The notes under the pieces: generated by a model
What the model was told of the DNA's origin: nothing
The model's input: only the letters and a program-made list of their open reading frames with translations
Databases searched by the model: none
Shown: positions 10,631 through 18,899 of the stretch, in pieces
How the letters are laid out: each line of letters starts with the position of its first letter
How positions within the stretch are numbered: the first letter of the stretch is position 1
NCBI GenBank assembly: GCA_030583905.1
Contig: CP129481.1
Coordinates: forward strand, 2,324,136-2,388,135
Direction: 5' to 3'
DNA: 64,000 nucleotides
DNA from: Anaerolineales bacterium
GTDB taxonomy: Bacteria; Chloroflexota; Anaerolineae; Anaerolineales; Villigracilaceae
Position numbers and translations under genes: made by a program

Positions 10631-10661
10631 AAAACTACGGCATACTCTGTGCCGTAGTTTT
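10631..10661 (-). terminator. Intrinsic terminator after glnS
   Basis: A perfect 12-bp inverted repeat (aaaactacggca / tgccgtagtttt) with a 7-nt loop. On the minus strand a run of T follows the stem. It lies 26 bp past the glnS stop. Confidence 0.8.
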
Positions 10662-10687
10662 GGAATAGAGGGTATTGACGTCTTTAC

Positions 10688-12364
10688 TTACTTCGCCTTT
10701 TTCTCCAACTTTGCCCACGTATCCTTCAAATTGACCGTCAAATTGAAGACCGGCTTTTCGGGCGTGGAGTCGGGGTCGACGCAGAAGTAGCCGAGGCGTT
10801 CGAATTGGAAGCGCGAACCAACTTCTGGCGAGGCAAGATGCGGTTCCACATATCCGGCGAGCACCTCCAGTGAGTTGGGATTGAGGCAGGCGAGAAATCC
10901 TTCTTCGCCTTCTTCCGGATCTTCTTTTGTAAAGAGACGATCGTACATGCGGACTTCGGCTTCCTTTGCATGTTTTGCGGATATCCAATGGATCGTGGAT
11001 TTTACCTTGCGCCCGTCCGGCGCGTCGCCGCCTTTGGTGGAGGGGTCATACGTGGCATGGACCTCGACGATGTTGCCGTCTGCATCTTTCACCACGTCTG
11101 TGCATTTGATGAAATAGGCATAGCGCAAGCGGACTTCATTGCCGGGATACAGGCGATAGTATTTGGGCGGCGGAGTTTCACGGAAGTCATCCTGTTCGAT
11201 GTAAATGACCTTCGAGAACGGGACCTTGCGCGTCCCCGCGGACGGGTCTTCGGGATTGTTAACCGCGTCCATCTCCTCGACGAGATCGTCAGGGTAGTTA
11301 TCAATGACCACCTTGAGCGGGCGGATGACCGCCATGCGGCGCAGGGCGGTTTTATTCAGATCGTCACGCACGCAGGCTTCGAGCAATGATACATCGCTGA
11401 CGCTGTAATTCTTTGCCACGCCCACGCGGCGGATGAAATCAAGAATGGCTTCCGCCGTATATCCACGGCGGCGCATCGCGCGCAATGTGGGCATGCGCGG
11501 ATCGTCCCAGCCGTTGACGTGATATTCCTCCACCAGCCGCCTGAGCTTGCGCTTGCTCATGACCGTGTAGGTCATATTGAGGCGCGCGAATTCGATCTGG
11601 CGCGGTTTGAACACGCCCAGTTGTTCCAGGAACCATTCATACAGCGGACGATGGTTCTCGTATTCCATCGAGCATAATGAATGTGTGATGCCTTCCATCG
11701 AATCGTTCTGTCCGTGTGACCAATCGTACAGCGGATAGATCTTCCACTTGCTGCCCGTGCGGTGATGCGGCGGTTCGTGGATGATGCGGTACATGACCGG
11801 GTCGCGCATGTTGATGTTCGGGTGCGCCATGTCGATCTTGGCGCGCAGGACGCGCGCACCGTCGGGGAATTCGCCGTTCTTCATGCGTTCGAGCAGTTCC
11901 ATGTTTTCTTCCACGTCGCGGTCGCGGTACGGGGAATTTTTTCCGGGCTCGGTCAACGTGCCGCGGTTGGCGCTCACTTCTTCAGGAGTCTGATCGTCCA
12001 CATACGCTTTTCCGTCCAGCACAAGTTTCTGCGCCCATTCGTACAGCAGGTCAAAGTAATCCGATGCATACGTCACCTTGACCCACTCGATGCCGAGCCA
12101 GCGCGCATCCTCCTCGATGGCTTCCACGAACTCGGTCTCCTCCTTGGCTGGGTTCGTATCGTCGAAGCGCAGGATCAACTCGCCGTTGTTCTCCTTCGCG
12201 ACCAGATAATCGATCATGAACGCCTTGACATGCCCGATGTGGAGATAACCGTTCGGTTCGGGGGGCAGGCGTGTGCGGACGTAATTGAAGCGTCCCGTGC
12301 GCAGATCTTCCGCCACGGCTTCGCGGATAAAGTCACTGGGTTTGTTCTCTTCTTCGGGATTCAT
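10688..12364 (-). CDS. glnS: Glutaminyl-tRNA synthetase
   Basis: 558 residues, close to the E. coli GlnRS length. It charges tRNA-Gln with glutamine in the cytoplasm. The class I signature [12 protein letters not shown] places HIGH at residues 42-45, and the KMSKS-equivalent VMSKRKL lies near 268. [11 protein letters not shown] and a complete C-terminal anticodon-binding beta-barrel region (from about residue 340) are present. A dedicated GlnRS means this organism need not rely only on the GatCAB transamidation route. The gene is transcribed alone, with a -10 hexamer upstream (12474-12479) and an intrinsic terminator downstream. A 414-aa plus-strand open frame across it is an antisense shadow. 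Confidence 0.97.
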   Translation of the reverse strand: MNPEEENKPSDFIREAVAEDLRTGRFNYVRTRLPPEPNGYLHIGHVKAFMIDYLVAKENNGELILRFDDTNPAKEETEFVEAIEEDARWLGIEWVKVTYASDYFDLLYEWAQKLVLDGKAYVDDQTPEEVSANRGTLTEPGKNSPYRDRDVEENMELLERMKNGEFPDGARVLRAKIDMAHPNINMRDPVMYRIIHEPPHHRTGSKWKIYPLYDWSHGQNDSMEGITHSLCSMEYENHRPLYEWFLEQLGVFKPRQIEFARLNMTYTVMSKRKLRRLVEEYHVNGWDDPRMPTLRAMRRRGYTAEAILDFIRRVGVAKNYSVSDVSLLEACVRDDLNKTALRRMAVIRPLKVVIDNYPDDLVEEMDAVNNPEDPSAGTRKVPFSKVIYIEQDDFRETPPPKYYRLYPGNEVRLRYAYFIKCTDVVKDADGNIVEVHATYDPSTKGGDAPDGRKVKSTIHWISAKHAKEAEVRMYDRLFTKEDPEEGEEGFLACLNPNSLEVLAGYVEPHLASPEVGSRFQFERLGYFCVDPDSTPEKPVFNLTVNLKDTWAKLEKKAK

Positions 12365-12473
12365 GGATGGACAACCTTGATGATAGGATTTATATGGACC
12401 AACTGCCGCTTCGTTCTACGGGCAGGTCTGTTCCTGTTATGGGGAACCTTTTCCCTGTGCCGGGAGTCGATCC

Positions 12474-12502
12474 ATTATAACAAATGGAAACTGTTTTATA
12501 AT
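12474..12502. promoter_or_regulatory. Back-to-back -10 elements for glnS and the 12522 gene
   Basis: TATAAT occurs on the minus strand at 12474-12479 (towards glnS) and on the plus strand at 12497-12502 (towards 12522), separated by 17 bp. Each -10 therefore occupies the place of the other promoter's -35, so only one direction may be able to bind polymerase at a time. No good -35 hexamer is seen for either. Confidence 0.5.
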
Positions 12503-12521
12503 ACCTTGCTGGAGATGTGCC

Positions 12522-12860
12522 ATGACGGAAACCAAGGAAAAATTCTACGGAACCTTTTTCAACAAGGACATGGTCCTGAAGATATCCCGCTGGGCGGGCA
12601 TTCTCGCCTGGGTGGTGGCTGGGATCTACATCTTTACCACGACCATTTCCTTCGCCCAATTCCTCACCCAATTCGCAACAGGAATTTTCTACCAAAAAGG
12701 CATGTCCATTGTGGACCTGCTCGGATATTTCACGCCCTACCTGCACATGATCGTTCCCGGCATCATGTATTTCTTCGGTCTGAAGTTTGTGGAAAACTCC
12801 CTGCTGATCCTGATGGACATGGAAGAAAGCGCCCGCCGCGCCGCGCGGAACGGGAAATAG
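12522..12860 (+). CDS. Small membrane protein of unknown function
   Basis: 112 residues with GGAG upstream of the ATG. There are two hydrophobic helices, around residues 24-50 (ILAWVVAGIYIFTTTISF) and 70-95 (YLHMIVPGIMYFFGLKFVE), then a charged tail with the basic run ESARRAARNGK. I do not recognise a family. It stands alone between glnS (divergent) and the ABC-importer operon (convergent). Codon use and a clear ribosome site support it as a real gene. It could be an accessory subunit of a membrane complex, but nothing in the neighbourhood supports a specific role. Confidence 0.7.
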   Translation: MTETKEKFYGTFFNKDMVLKISRWAGILAWVVAGIYIFTTTISFAQFLTQFATGIFYQKGMSIVDLLGYFTPYLHMIVPGIMYFFGLKFVENSLLILMDMEESARRAARNGK

Positions 12861-12912
12861 CACCACCGCAAATTCGTTTCGGATCGCAGGTACATTCACG
12901 AGCAGCTTACTT

Positions 12913-14214
12913 TTATCTGCGCTGTGCGGTGACTCCAAGCAGGAAGTATTCTTCTGTTCTCATGAATGCCAATGCGGCTGCCTCTTCAACCGTGATCTCT
13001 CCATAAACAGCCCGCTTGATCTCCTCGCTGGATACAGTTTCGATTTCCTGCCAGGTGCTGATTACTGGCACCATTTGCAGCGTGGGAACGGTATCCAGCC
13101 ATATCCGGCTGTTGTACGGGCGTTGAGTGGGGTCAAGAAAAGCATTTGACTCCGCGACTTTGATCAAGGATGGAACTGTCCGCCCTGATTGCGCTATGAA
13201 TGTTTGCCCCTCGAACGAATTAGCGAATTCAATGAATGCCCAGGCAGCATCCTTGTTTTTTGTCGCTTTTGAAAGGCAATAAGCGTCCGAGTGCAGGATA
13301 TTTGCTGCTGTTTTGTTTTGGGGAAGCGGCGCAACATCCCAGGCGAACGATTCGATCTCGCGATAGGATGGCACGCCGATCCGGCTGTTGAGGAACATGG
13401 CGGTCAGTCCGGCGACAAAGCGGGACTCGCTGTCCATGGCGGTCTCTTCGGTGCGACCCGGAAGCACCCCGTGAACCTGCCGCAGGTCTGCGAACCATTG
13501 CAACGCCTCCAGCGATGGCGGACGGCTCAGGGTAAGGCGATTTGGGTTATCGAAATTATCGACTATGGGACCCGCATTCTGCCATACAAAGGGAGCAAGT
13601 CGGTAGAGTGATATTTCCGTTCCCAATCCGTATTGGTCCACGACCCCATCGTCATCAAAGTCCTTTGTCAATGCAACGGCGGTTTCAACAAATTCATCCC
13701 ATGTCCAGTCGTTTGAAGGGTAGGGAATCCCAGCCGCATCGAACAAATCCTGGTTGTAATAGACGACCAGGCTGGAGATGTTCTGAGGAATGCACATGAG
13801 TTCCCCCTGCCACATGAAGGGCTCAATGGCGATCGGGAAGAAATCCTCGATTTGGATCAAATCGCTGTTGGCAATGTAGGGACCAAGCGGTTCGAAAAGA
13901 TCGCCTGCTGCGAAGTTGGCATAGCGGCGATAGTTCCACAGCGTAATATCAGGCGGGTTGCCGGAAGCAAATTCGGTTGCAAGACGGGTGCGATATTCAC
14001 GGGCGGAGGGAACATGAGTGATCTCCACCGAAATATCCTGTCGTGTTTGATGGAAGGCTTCTGCCAGATCAATGTAGGCTTGGCGTTCTGAAGGGTCGCC
14101 AAAGATCATAAAAGTGACTATTTGTGTGTTCGCTGCGGGGGATGTGCACGAAGAGAGAAAAACGAACAGGCATGCGATCGCTTTGAACACCCGGCTGTGT
14201 TGGAATGGTTTCAT
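12913..14214 (-). CDS. Extracellular sugar-type solute-binding lipoprotein
   Basis: 433 residues with a lipobox LSSC (Cys23). The family 1 binding-protein pattern is clear, with long stretches such as FASGNPPDITLWNYRRYANF and AAWAFIEFANSFEGQ. It should capture a substrate, most likely an oligosaccharide or polyol, outside the membrane and hand it to the two permeases encoded immediately upstream (14258-15938). The gap to the permease gene is 43 bp. No ABC ATPase lies in this operon, so a shared ATPase encoded elsewhere is expected, as with MsmX-type systems. The substrate cannot be told from sequence. Confidence 0.9.
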   Translation of the reverse strand: MKPFQHSRVFKAIACLFVFLSSCTSPAANTQIVTFMIFGDPSERQAYIDLAEAFHQTRQDISVEITHVPSAREYRTRLATEFASGNPPDITLWNYRRYANFAAGDLFEPLGPYIANSDLIQIEDFFPIAIEPFMWQGELMCIPQNISSLVVYYNQDLFDAAGIPYPSNDWTWDEFVETAVALTKDFDDDGVVDQYGLGTEISLYRLAPFVWQNAGPIVDNFDNPNRLTLSRPPSLEALQWFADLRQVHGVLPGRTEETAMDSESRFVAGLTAMFLNSRIGVPSYREIESFAWDVAPLPQNKTAANILHSDAYCLSKATKNKDAAWAFIEFANSFEGQTFIAQSGRTVPSLIKVAESNAFLDPTQRPYNSRIWLDTVPTLQMVPVISTWQEIETVSSEEIKRAVYGEITVEEAAALAFMRTEEYFLLGVTAQRR

Positions 14215-14257
14215 TGTTATTCAACTCTTTTCTGTGAGTGAATCAAAAAATCCTGAC

Positions 14258-15067
14258 CTACTCGCGGGTTGCAATAAATGGCTGTAAGATGAAAAAGAAC
14301 GCCATGGGTACCGCCAGTGTTGTGACGGATGCCGCCATTAATAGAGACCAGTCTGACCGCCCCATTTGCTGGAGCAACTGCAACGCAATGGGGAGGGTGT
14401 AATTTTTCTCGGATTGCAGGTAAAGAAGCGGACTTATAAAATCCCCCCAATAATAAATGAAACTGAGCAGGGCGACCCCTATGACGGTGGGACGCGCAAT
14501 TGGAAGCGCGATCAACCGCCATAACTGTATTACCCCGGCTCCGTCCAACCGCGCAGATTCATACACCTCGCGCGGGATGCGCCGGAATGCCCGATAGAAC
14601 ATCAACACAAAAAATGGACTGGTTCCCATCAGTGCCGGGGCTGCCAATGCCCAGATGCTGTTGTAAATACCGATCTCCCTGTAAAGGACAAAGCGGGTGG
14701 ACCACAGCGCGATCCCGGGGATCATGAGCACGATCAGGGAAATGACAACCAATCGCCTCTGGCTGGACCGCGGCAGCTGTGACATGGCAAAGCCCGCCCA
14801 GGAACCTGTCAGCAGGGTGATGGGAACAGCCAAAGCCACAACGCGCAGAGAGTTCAATGTGAAGTGACTGATCGGGACCAGACGCCAGATGTGGGTGAAG
14901 TTTTCGAGCGTTATTTCATCGGGTGTCAGGTCGAGGCTGCGAGGAAGCGGGGATCCGGGTGGGATCAATGCGGCGGTGATCATCCAGATGATCGGCAATA
15001 GAAACAAGGCTGCGATTAGCACCTGCAAGGTCCTTGTGAGTAGGGTGTTAAACGACGAACGTTTCAT
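14258..15067 (-). CDS. Carbohydrate ABC transporter permease, MalG type
   Basis: 269 residues if started at the second Met, MKRSSFNTL, which I prefer because the first Met (15082) lies deeper inside the upstream gene. Six hydrophobic segments are visible. The cytoplasmic EAA loop reads REVYESARLDGAGVIQLWRLIALPIARP, with the conserved Gly; it would contact an ATPase. The N-terminal segment (VLIAALFLLPIIWMITAAL) is the usual first helix of MalG-like permeases. The start overlaps the stop of the preceding permease, so translation is probably coupled. Confidence 0.9.
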   Translation of the reverse strand: MKRSSFNTLLTRTLQVLIAALFLLPIIWMITAALIPPGSPLPRSLDLTPDEITLENFTHIWRLVPISHFTLNSLRVVALAVPITLLTGSWAGFAMSQLPRSSQRRLVVISLIVLMIPGIALWSTRFVLYREIGIYNSIWALAAPALMGTSPFFVLMFYRAFRRIPREVYESARLDGAGVIQLWRLIALPIARPTVIGVALLSFIYYWGDFISPLLYLQSEKNYTLPIALQLLQQMGRSDWSLLMAASVTTLAVPMAFFFILQPFIATRE

Positions 15068-15938
15068 CGGTGATATCCACATCCCATTGCCGGGCGGTGA
15101 TGTACAGGCTCAGAATAATAAGACCGGTCAAAAGATACATGATCCACATTGCCGCGCTGGCGGTGCCGAAAGAGAGCAGATCGAATGCTTTTTCGTATAT
15201 GAACAGCGGAAGTGTAAAGGTCGAATAATAAGGACCGCCCAATGTCGTGATCAGGATGGTCGCAAAGGATTCGTGCAGGGTGACCACCGTGTCGCGAAAT
15301 GCAAGGATCAGTAGAATGGGGAACATCAGTGGAAGATAGATGCGCCAAAAAACCTGGCTGGTCGATGCCCCGTCCAGGCGGGATGCATCGTCAAGTTCCT
15401 TGGGAATGTCCTGCAGCGCTGCCAGGCTGACGAGAAACCCCTCGCCGATCTGCCAAAATGACATGAGCACCAAAGCGGGCTTTGCCCACTGCGGGTCTGC
15501 AAACCAACCCGGTGCATATAACCCAAATGCTGAAAGGATATGGTTTACGGGACCAAAAAGCGGGTTGAGTATCCAAAGCCAGGCAAGTGCATAAGCGACC
15601 GTTGGTATAATGGTGGGAAGATAAACGAAAGCCCGCAGCCAGTTGATAAACTTTCCATTTCCACGCATCAGATAGGCGGTCAGGAACATGCCCAACACGC
15701 GTAATGGAACTGGCAGGATGATCAACGCCAGGGAGTTCCGCACACTTAGAAGAAAAAGATCATCCGTATATGCTAGAATGAAGTTCAGGTTGCCTGCCCA
15801 AACGGGTGTCGAGATCCCGTCATAGTGAAAGAAGGCAAGGAAGAAGGAGCCTGCGGCCGGGATCACTACCAACAGCAAAATCCCAAGCAAATAGGGCAGT
15901 AGAAGTAGTTTAATTTTTGTGTAATAACTGAGTTTCAC
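15048..15938 (-). CDS. Carbohydrate ABC transporter permease, MalF type
   Basis: 296 residues, first gene of the importer operon. It has six predicted membrane helices, starting with LLLPYLLGILLLVVIPAAGSF. The EAA loop is PKELDDASRLDGASTSQVFWRIYLPLMFP, well conserved. It pairs with the MalG-type permease downstream to form the membrane channel. The divergent lipoprotein gene at 16067 shares the 128-bp intergenic region, so common regulation is possible. I saw no operator there. Confidence 0.9.
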   Translation of the reverse strand: MKLSYYTKIKLLLLPYLLGILLLVVIPAAGSFFLAFFHYDGISTPVWAGNLNFILAYTDDLFLLSVRNSLALIILPVPLRVLGMFLTAYLMRGNGKFINWLRAFVYLPTIIPTVAYALAWLWILNPLFGPVNHILSAFGLYAPGWFADPQWAKPALVLMSFWQIGEGFLVSLAALQDIPKELDDASRLDGASTSQVFWRIYLPLMFPILLILAFRDTVVTLHESFATILITTLGGPYYSTFTLPLFIYEKAFDLLSFGTASAAMWIMYLLTGLIILSLYITARQWDVDITDETFVV

Positions 15939-16066
15939 GAGAAAAAGATGAACTCCAACCGGAACTTTTTCCCCGTTTGCGGCGTCTTCTTAGGGAATGG
16001 AAAGTAGTATATCACGAAAGGATTCGCACATTCGAAGGCTGAACGTGCAGAAATGAGAGGAAGTAA

Positions 16067-16540
16067 ATGAGATATTCGATTTTTGTCGTTGTGCTCGCTG
16101 TATTTCTTGCGGCTTGTTCCCCAACAGGGGCAGGAGATAACGAGACGTCATACCCTAATACCTCGTATCCTAATGTTGGTCCTTCCACCGTGGATCTCAG
16201 TCAAATAACCCCTGTTGCAAATGAGGAAGGCGAGAATGTGGTCATTCCGCCTCCCGGTCAGCGGGATTCGCAAGCAAAGCTGATCCACGATATCTCACTG
16301 GATGTAAGCAAGCGTTCAGGTGCGGATATCAGCGAAGTGACCCTGGTCAAAATTGAAGAAGTAGTGTGGCCCGATCACTCCCTGGGCTGTCCGGCGCCGG
16401 ACGTCATGTATGCACAGGCACTGGTTGACGGTTTTCGGGTTGTTGTGAAGTTGGAAGGGAAGGAATATACCTATCATACAAATGGACTGAGATCCTTTGT
16501 TTGGTGCAATGACGGCGTGCCGGTTGAGCCGGTTAAGTGA
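16067..16540 (+). CDS. Small lipoprotein of unknown function
   Basis: 157 residues with AGAGGAAG just before the ATG. Signal peptide with lipobox LAAC (Cys17), then a low-complexity linker with repeated SYPN. The conserved-looking C-terminal ~80 residues include WPDHSLGCPAPDVMYAQ and a final FVWCNDG. This is the pattern of a small secreted domain with two cysteines that may pair. I do not know its function. It lies divergent from the ABC importer and convergent with the SLH cluster, and ends at a strong shared terminator. Confidence 0.75.
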   Translation: MRYSIFVVVLAVFLAACSPTGAGDNETSYPNTSYPNVGPSTVDLSQITPVANEEGENVVIPPPGQRDSQAKLIHDISLDVSKRSGADISEVTLVKIEEVVWPDHSLGCPAPDVMYAQALVDGFRVVVKLEGKEYTYHTNGLRSFVWCNDGVPVEPVK

Positions 16541-16560
16541 TTTTGCGGCTGATTCAAACA

Positions 16561-16592
16561 AAAAACTGCGGACGAATTCGTCCGCAGTTTTT
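16561..16592. terminator. Bidirectional terminator (perfect palindrome)
   Basis: A 32-bp perfect palindrome, aaaaactgcggacgaa followed by its complement, with T runs on both strands. It sits between convergent genes ending at 16540 and 16606 and should stop both transcripts. Confidence 0.9.
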
Positions 16593-16605
16593 GTCGGGGC
16601 TTACC

Positions 16606-17172
16606 CTACGGCAGCGGCAGATTGAAGGTGCGTTGCAGGAAGATCGCCATCTGGGCGCGGGTGACCGGGTTATTGGGGCAGTAGTTGCCGCCGCCACAGC
16701 CGCCGGTGATGCCTTCCGCCGCCAACTGCTTGATCCACGGCGCGGTCGAACTTGCTGCAGGCACATCATTGAAACCGGAAGAGTCTCCCACGGCAGGCGG
16801 GACGTAGTCATCTCCATACTTGGCTCTCAACAGAAAGATCGCCATCTGGGCGCGGGTGACCGCCTGGTTGGGACAGTAGTTGCCATTCCCACAGCCGCCG
16901 GTGATGCCTTCCGCCGCCAACTGCTTGATCCATGCCGCCGCGGAATGGGTGGTGGGGACGTCATTGAAGCCGGTGCCGTCGCCCACGGCGGGCGGGGTAT
17001 AGGATGAGCCGTGGATGCCTCTCAGCAGGAAGATCGCCATCTGGGCACGGGTGACGGTGCTGTTGGGGCAGTAGTTGAGCGGAGTGGTGGTACAGCCGCC
17101 GGTGATGCCGGCATTGTAGATGGCTTCGATGTACTGCCAGGCGGAGTGATTGAAGGGCACATCGGCAAAGGT
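16606..17172 (-). repeat. 567-bp SLH module, first of five near-identical copies
   Basis: The DNA encoding the last ~189 residues recurs with very few differences at 18900-19466, 20947-21513, 23778-24344 and 26010-26576, always as the 3' end of a surface-protein gene. The similarity stops sharply at the FADVPFNHS junction, while the upstream domains differ. This points to module duplication or gene conversion. Confidence 0.93.
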
Positions 17173-18666
17173 GGATTTTTCTCCCGTGTATTTGGCAATA
17201 AAGATGTCCATCTCTCCAGCACTAGTTAAACCGAGATTGCCTGCGCCGGAATCAAAATCTGCAATTCCACTAAAGGAGCCAGTAACGATGGCATCTTGGT
17301 CAGAGTTGATTACCAATCCGGATGAATAATCGGATAATGTACCGCCTGCGCTTTTCGCCCATTGCAATTGACCGTTGTTATTAAATTGAGCGATAAAAAC
17401 ATCGCTTTGTCCTGCACTAGTCAGGTTAAGAATACCGGCATCTGGATCGAAATCCACTGTATCCATATAACCGCCAGTTAGATATACATTTTGAAGCGAG
17501 TCCATTGCTATATTACTTGCCCAATCGGTACCTGTTCCTCCAATTGACTTTGCCCAATTGAATCCACCACCGCTGGTTAGGTTCAAGATGAAGATATCCC
17601 AATCTCCCTCGCTGACCAGTTCGTGTTCGCCGGCGCCGGGGTCAAAGTCGACCGTATTGGAAAAGTTCCCTGTAAGGTAGATGTTTCCCGCGGCATTCAA
17701 CGACATATCCCATGCTTCATCTACGCCGCTCCCGCCAATGCCGATTGACCATGTGAACTGCCCATCGCTGTCAAGCACCGAAAGAAAGATATCAGACAAT
17801 CCATTGGATGTAAGGTTTGATATTCCTGTATCCGGGTCAAAATCAACCGTGTTTTCAAAGCTTCCAATGATGAATATGTTTCCAGTTTGATCGATCGCGA
17901 GTTTCATGGCGTATTCTTCCCCCGTTCCCCCAAACCCTTTTGCCCAAATAAAACTTCCGGTCGCATCAAGTTTTACAACAGCAACGTCATAAAAGCCCTT
18001 GCTTGTCAGGTTGAATATCCCCGGACCGGGGTCGAAATCGGCTGTGGATTCAAAATCTGTCAATACAAGGATATTCCCGCCGGGGTCCAGTTTTAGGTCG
18101 ATGCCTTGATCGGTCAAAGGCCCACCCATTTTTTTTGCCCACAGAAAGCCTCCGTGGCTGTCCAGTTTCAGCAGGAAGATATCATTGGAACTAGCGCTAA
18201 GATTGAATATTCCTGCGCCGGGATCGAAATCAACAGTGTTGGTGAACAAACCGGTTACATATACATTGTTACTTGCATCGACGACAACTGCTGTTCCAAA
18301 ATCAAGACCAGTTCCCCCAATCCCCTTTGCCCAGATCAAATTGCCGGCGCTGTCATATTTTGCTACAAAAATATCCCTCCCCCCCGCACTGGTTAGATTC
18401 GTTGTGCCGGGACCAGGATCAAAGTCGACAGTATTGGAAAAACTTCCTGTCAGGTAATTGTTTCCATTTTTGTCAACGGCGATGCTTGCTCCGGAATCGA
18501 AACCCGTTCCGCCGATGCCTTTTGCCCATGTTACGTCGCCGCTTGCAGAGAGCAATCTGCCTTGTGTTTCGGCTTGAACGCTTGAACTCGGGAGTAATAC
18601 GGCAAGCATTGCAAGAAGTGTTATCAGGCTGAAAAATTTAATTGATGTACTGGTAGTGTGTATCAT
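16606..18666 (-). CDS. Secreted SBBP-like repeat protein with three SLH domains
   Basis: 686 residues. AGGAGG precedes the ATG, and the signal peptide ends near VQA (residue 32). Residues ~45-490 hold seven ~60-residue repeats centred on xDFDPGxGxxNL, each with a WAKxxGG and a GNxYxTGxF segment, which predicts a beta-propeller-like surface domain. The C-terminal ~189 residues are three SLH domains (FADVPFNHSAWQYIEAI, FNDVPTTHSAAAWIKQL, FNDVPAASSTAPWIKQL), each ending in a TRAQMAIFL motif. SLH domains attach proteins to secondary cell-wall polymers. The paralogue at 26010-28055 has the same plan. The repeat sequence is rich in Asp, so calcium binding is possible but not shown. Confidence 0.9.
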   Translation of the reverse strand: MIHTTSTSIKFFSLITLLAMLAVLLPSSSVQAETQGRLLSASGDVTWAKGIGGTGFDSGASIAVDKNGNNYLTGSFSNTVDFDPGPGTTNLTSAGGRDIFVAKYDSAGNLIWAKGIGGTGLDFGTAVVVDASNNVYVTGLFTNTVDFDPGAGIFNLSASSNDIFLLKLDSHGGFLWAKKMGGPLTDQGIDLKLDPGGNILVLTDFESTADFDPGPGIFNLTSKGFYDVAVVKLDATGSFIWAKGFGGTGEEYAMKLAIDQTGNIFIIGSFENTVDFDPDTGISNLTSNGLSDIFLSVLDSDGQFTWSIGIGGSGVDEAWDMSLNAAGNIYLTGNFSNTVDFDPGAGEHELVSEGDWDIFILNLTSGGGFNWAKSIGGTGTDWASNIAMDSLQNVYLTGGYMDTVDFDPDAGILNLTSAGQSDVFIAQFNNNGQLQWAKSAGGTLSDYSSGLVINSDQDAIVTGSFSGIADFDSGAGNLGLTSAGEMDIFIAKYTGEKSTFADVPFNHSAWQYIEAIYNAGITGGCTTTPLNYCPNSTVTRAQMAIFLLRGIHGSSYTPPAVGDGTGFNDVPTTHSAAAWIKQLAAEGITGGCGNGNYCPNQAVTRAQMAIFLLRAKYGDDYVPPAVGDSSGFNDVPAASSTAPWIKQLAAEGITGGCGGGNYCPNNPVTRAQMAIFLQRTFNLPLP

Positions 18667-18728
18667 TCACAAATCCTCCTATTATTTATCCGTTTTTTAT
18701 GTATGAGTACTTCCCTCTCATAACTGAT

Positions 18729-18756
18729 ATTTTAGCGAATTCCTTTGAAAAGTCAA
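18729..18756 (-). promoter_or_regulatory. Promoter of the 16606-18666 gene
   Basis: On the minus strand TTGACT, a 16-bp spacer and TAAAAT, about 60 bp upstream of the start codon. Confidence 0.6.
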
Positions 18757-18818
18757 TTTTTTACGTAATAAATTTGCGATGACATTTCACTCCTGTCTGT
18801 TTGAGAATTGCGAAACTG

Positions 18819-18865
18819 CAGGGAGTCACTTTAGATTCTTTGTTGAAATCTCAAGAAACTCCCTG
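18819..18865. repeat. Nested inverted repeat
   Basis: Outer arms cagggagt/actccctg with a shorter inner stem (agatt/aatct). It follows the 18900-20786 gene on the minus strand and may act as a weak terminator, but no T run follows. Confidence 0.4.
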
Positions 18866-18899
18866 TGTTTACGACTTTATTCTTCCGGCTTGCTTTGCG

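Noticed and set aside
12390..12938. Minus-strand 182-codon frame between glnS and the binding-protein gene
   Set aside because: Antisense to the 12522 membrane protein, no ribosome site and no recognisable domain.
11762..13006. Plus-strand 414-codon open frame
   Set aside because: Antisense to glnS, with mirrored codon bias and no family pattern; glnS is certain.
13542..13799. Short plus-strand frames inside the binding-protein gene
   Set aside because: Shadows of the lipoprotein gene without ribosome sites.
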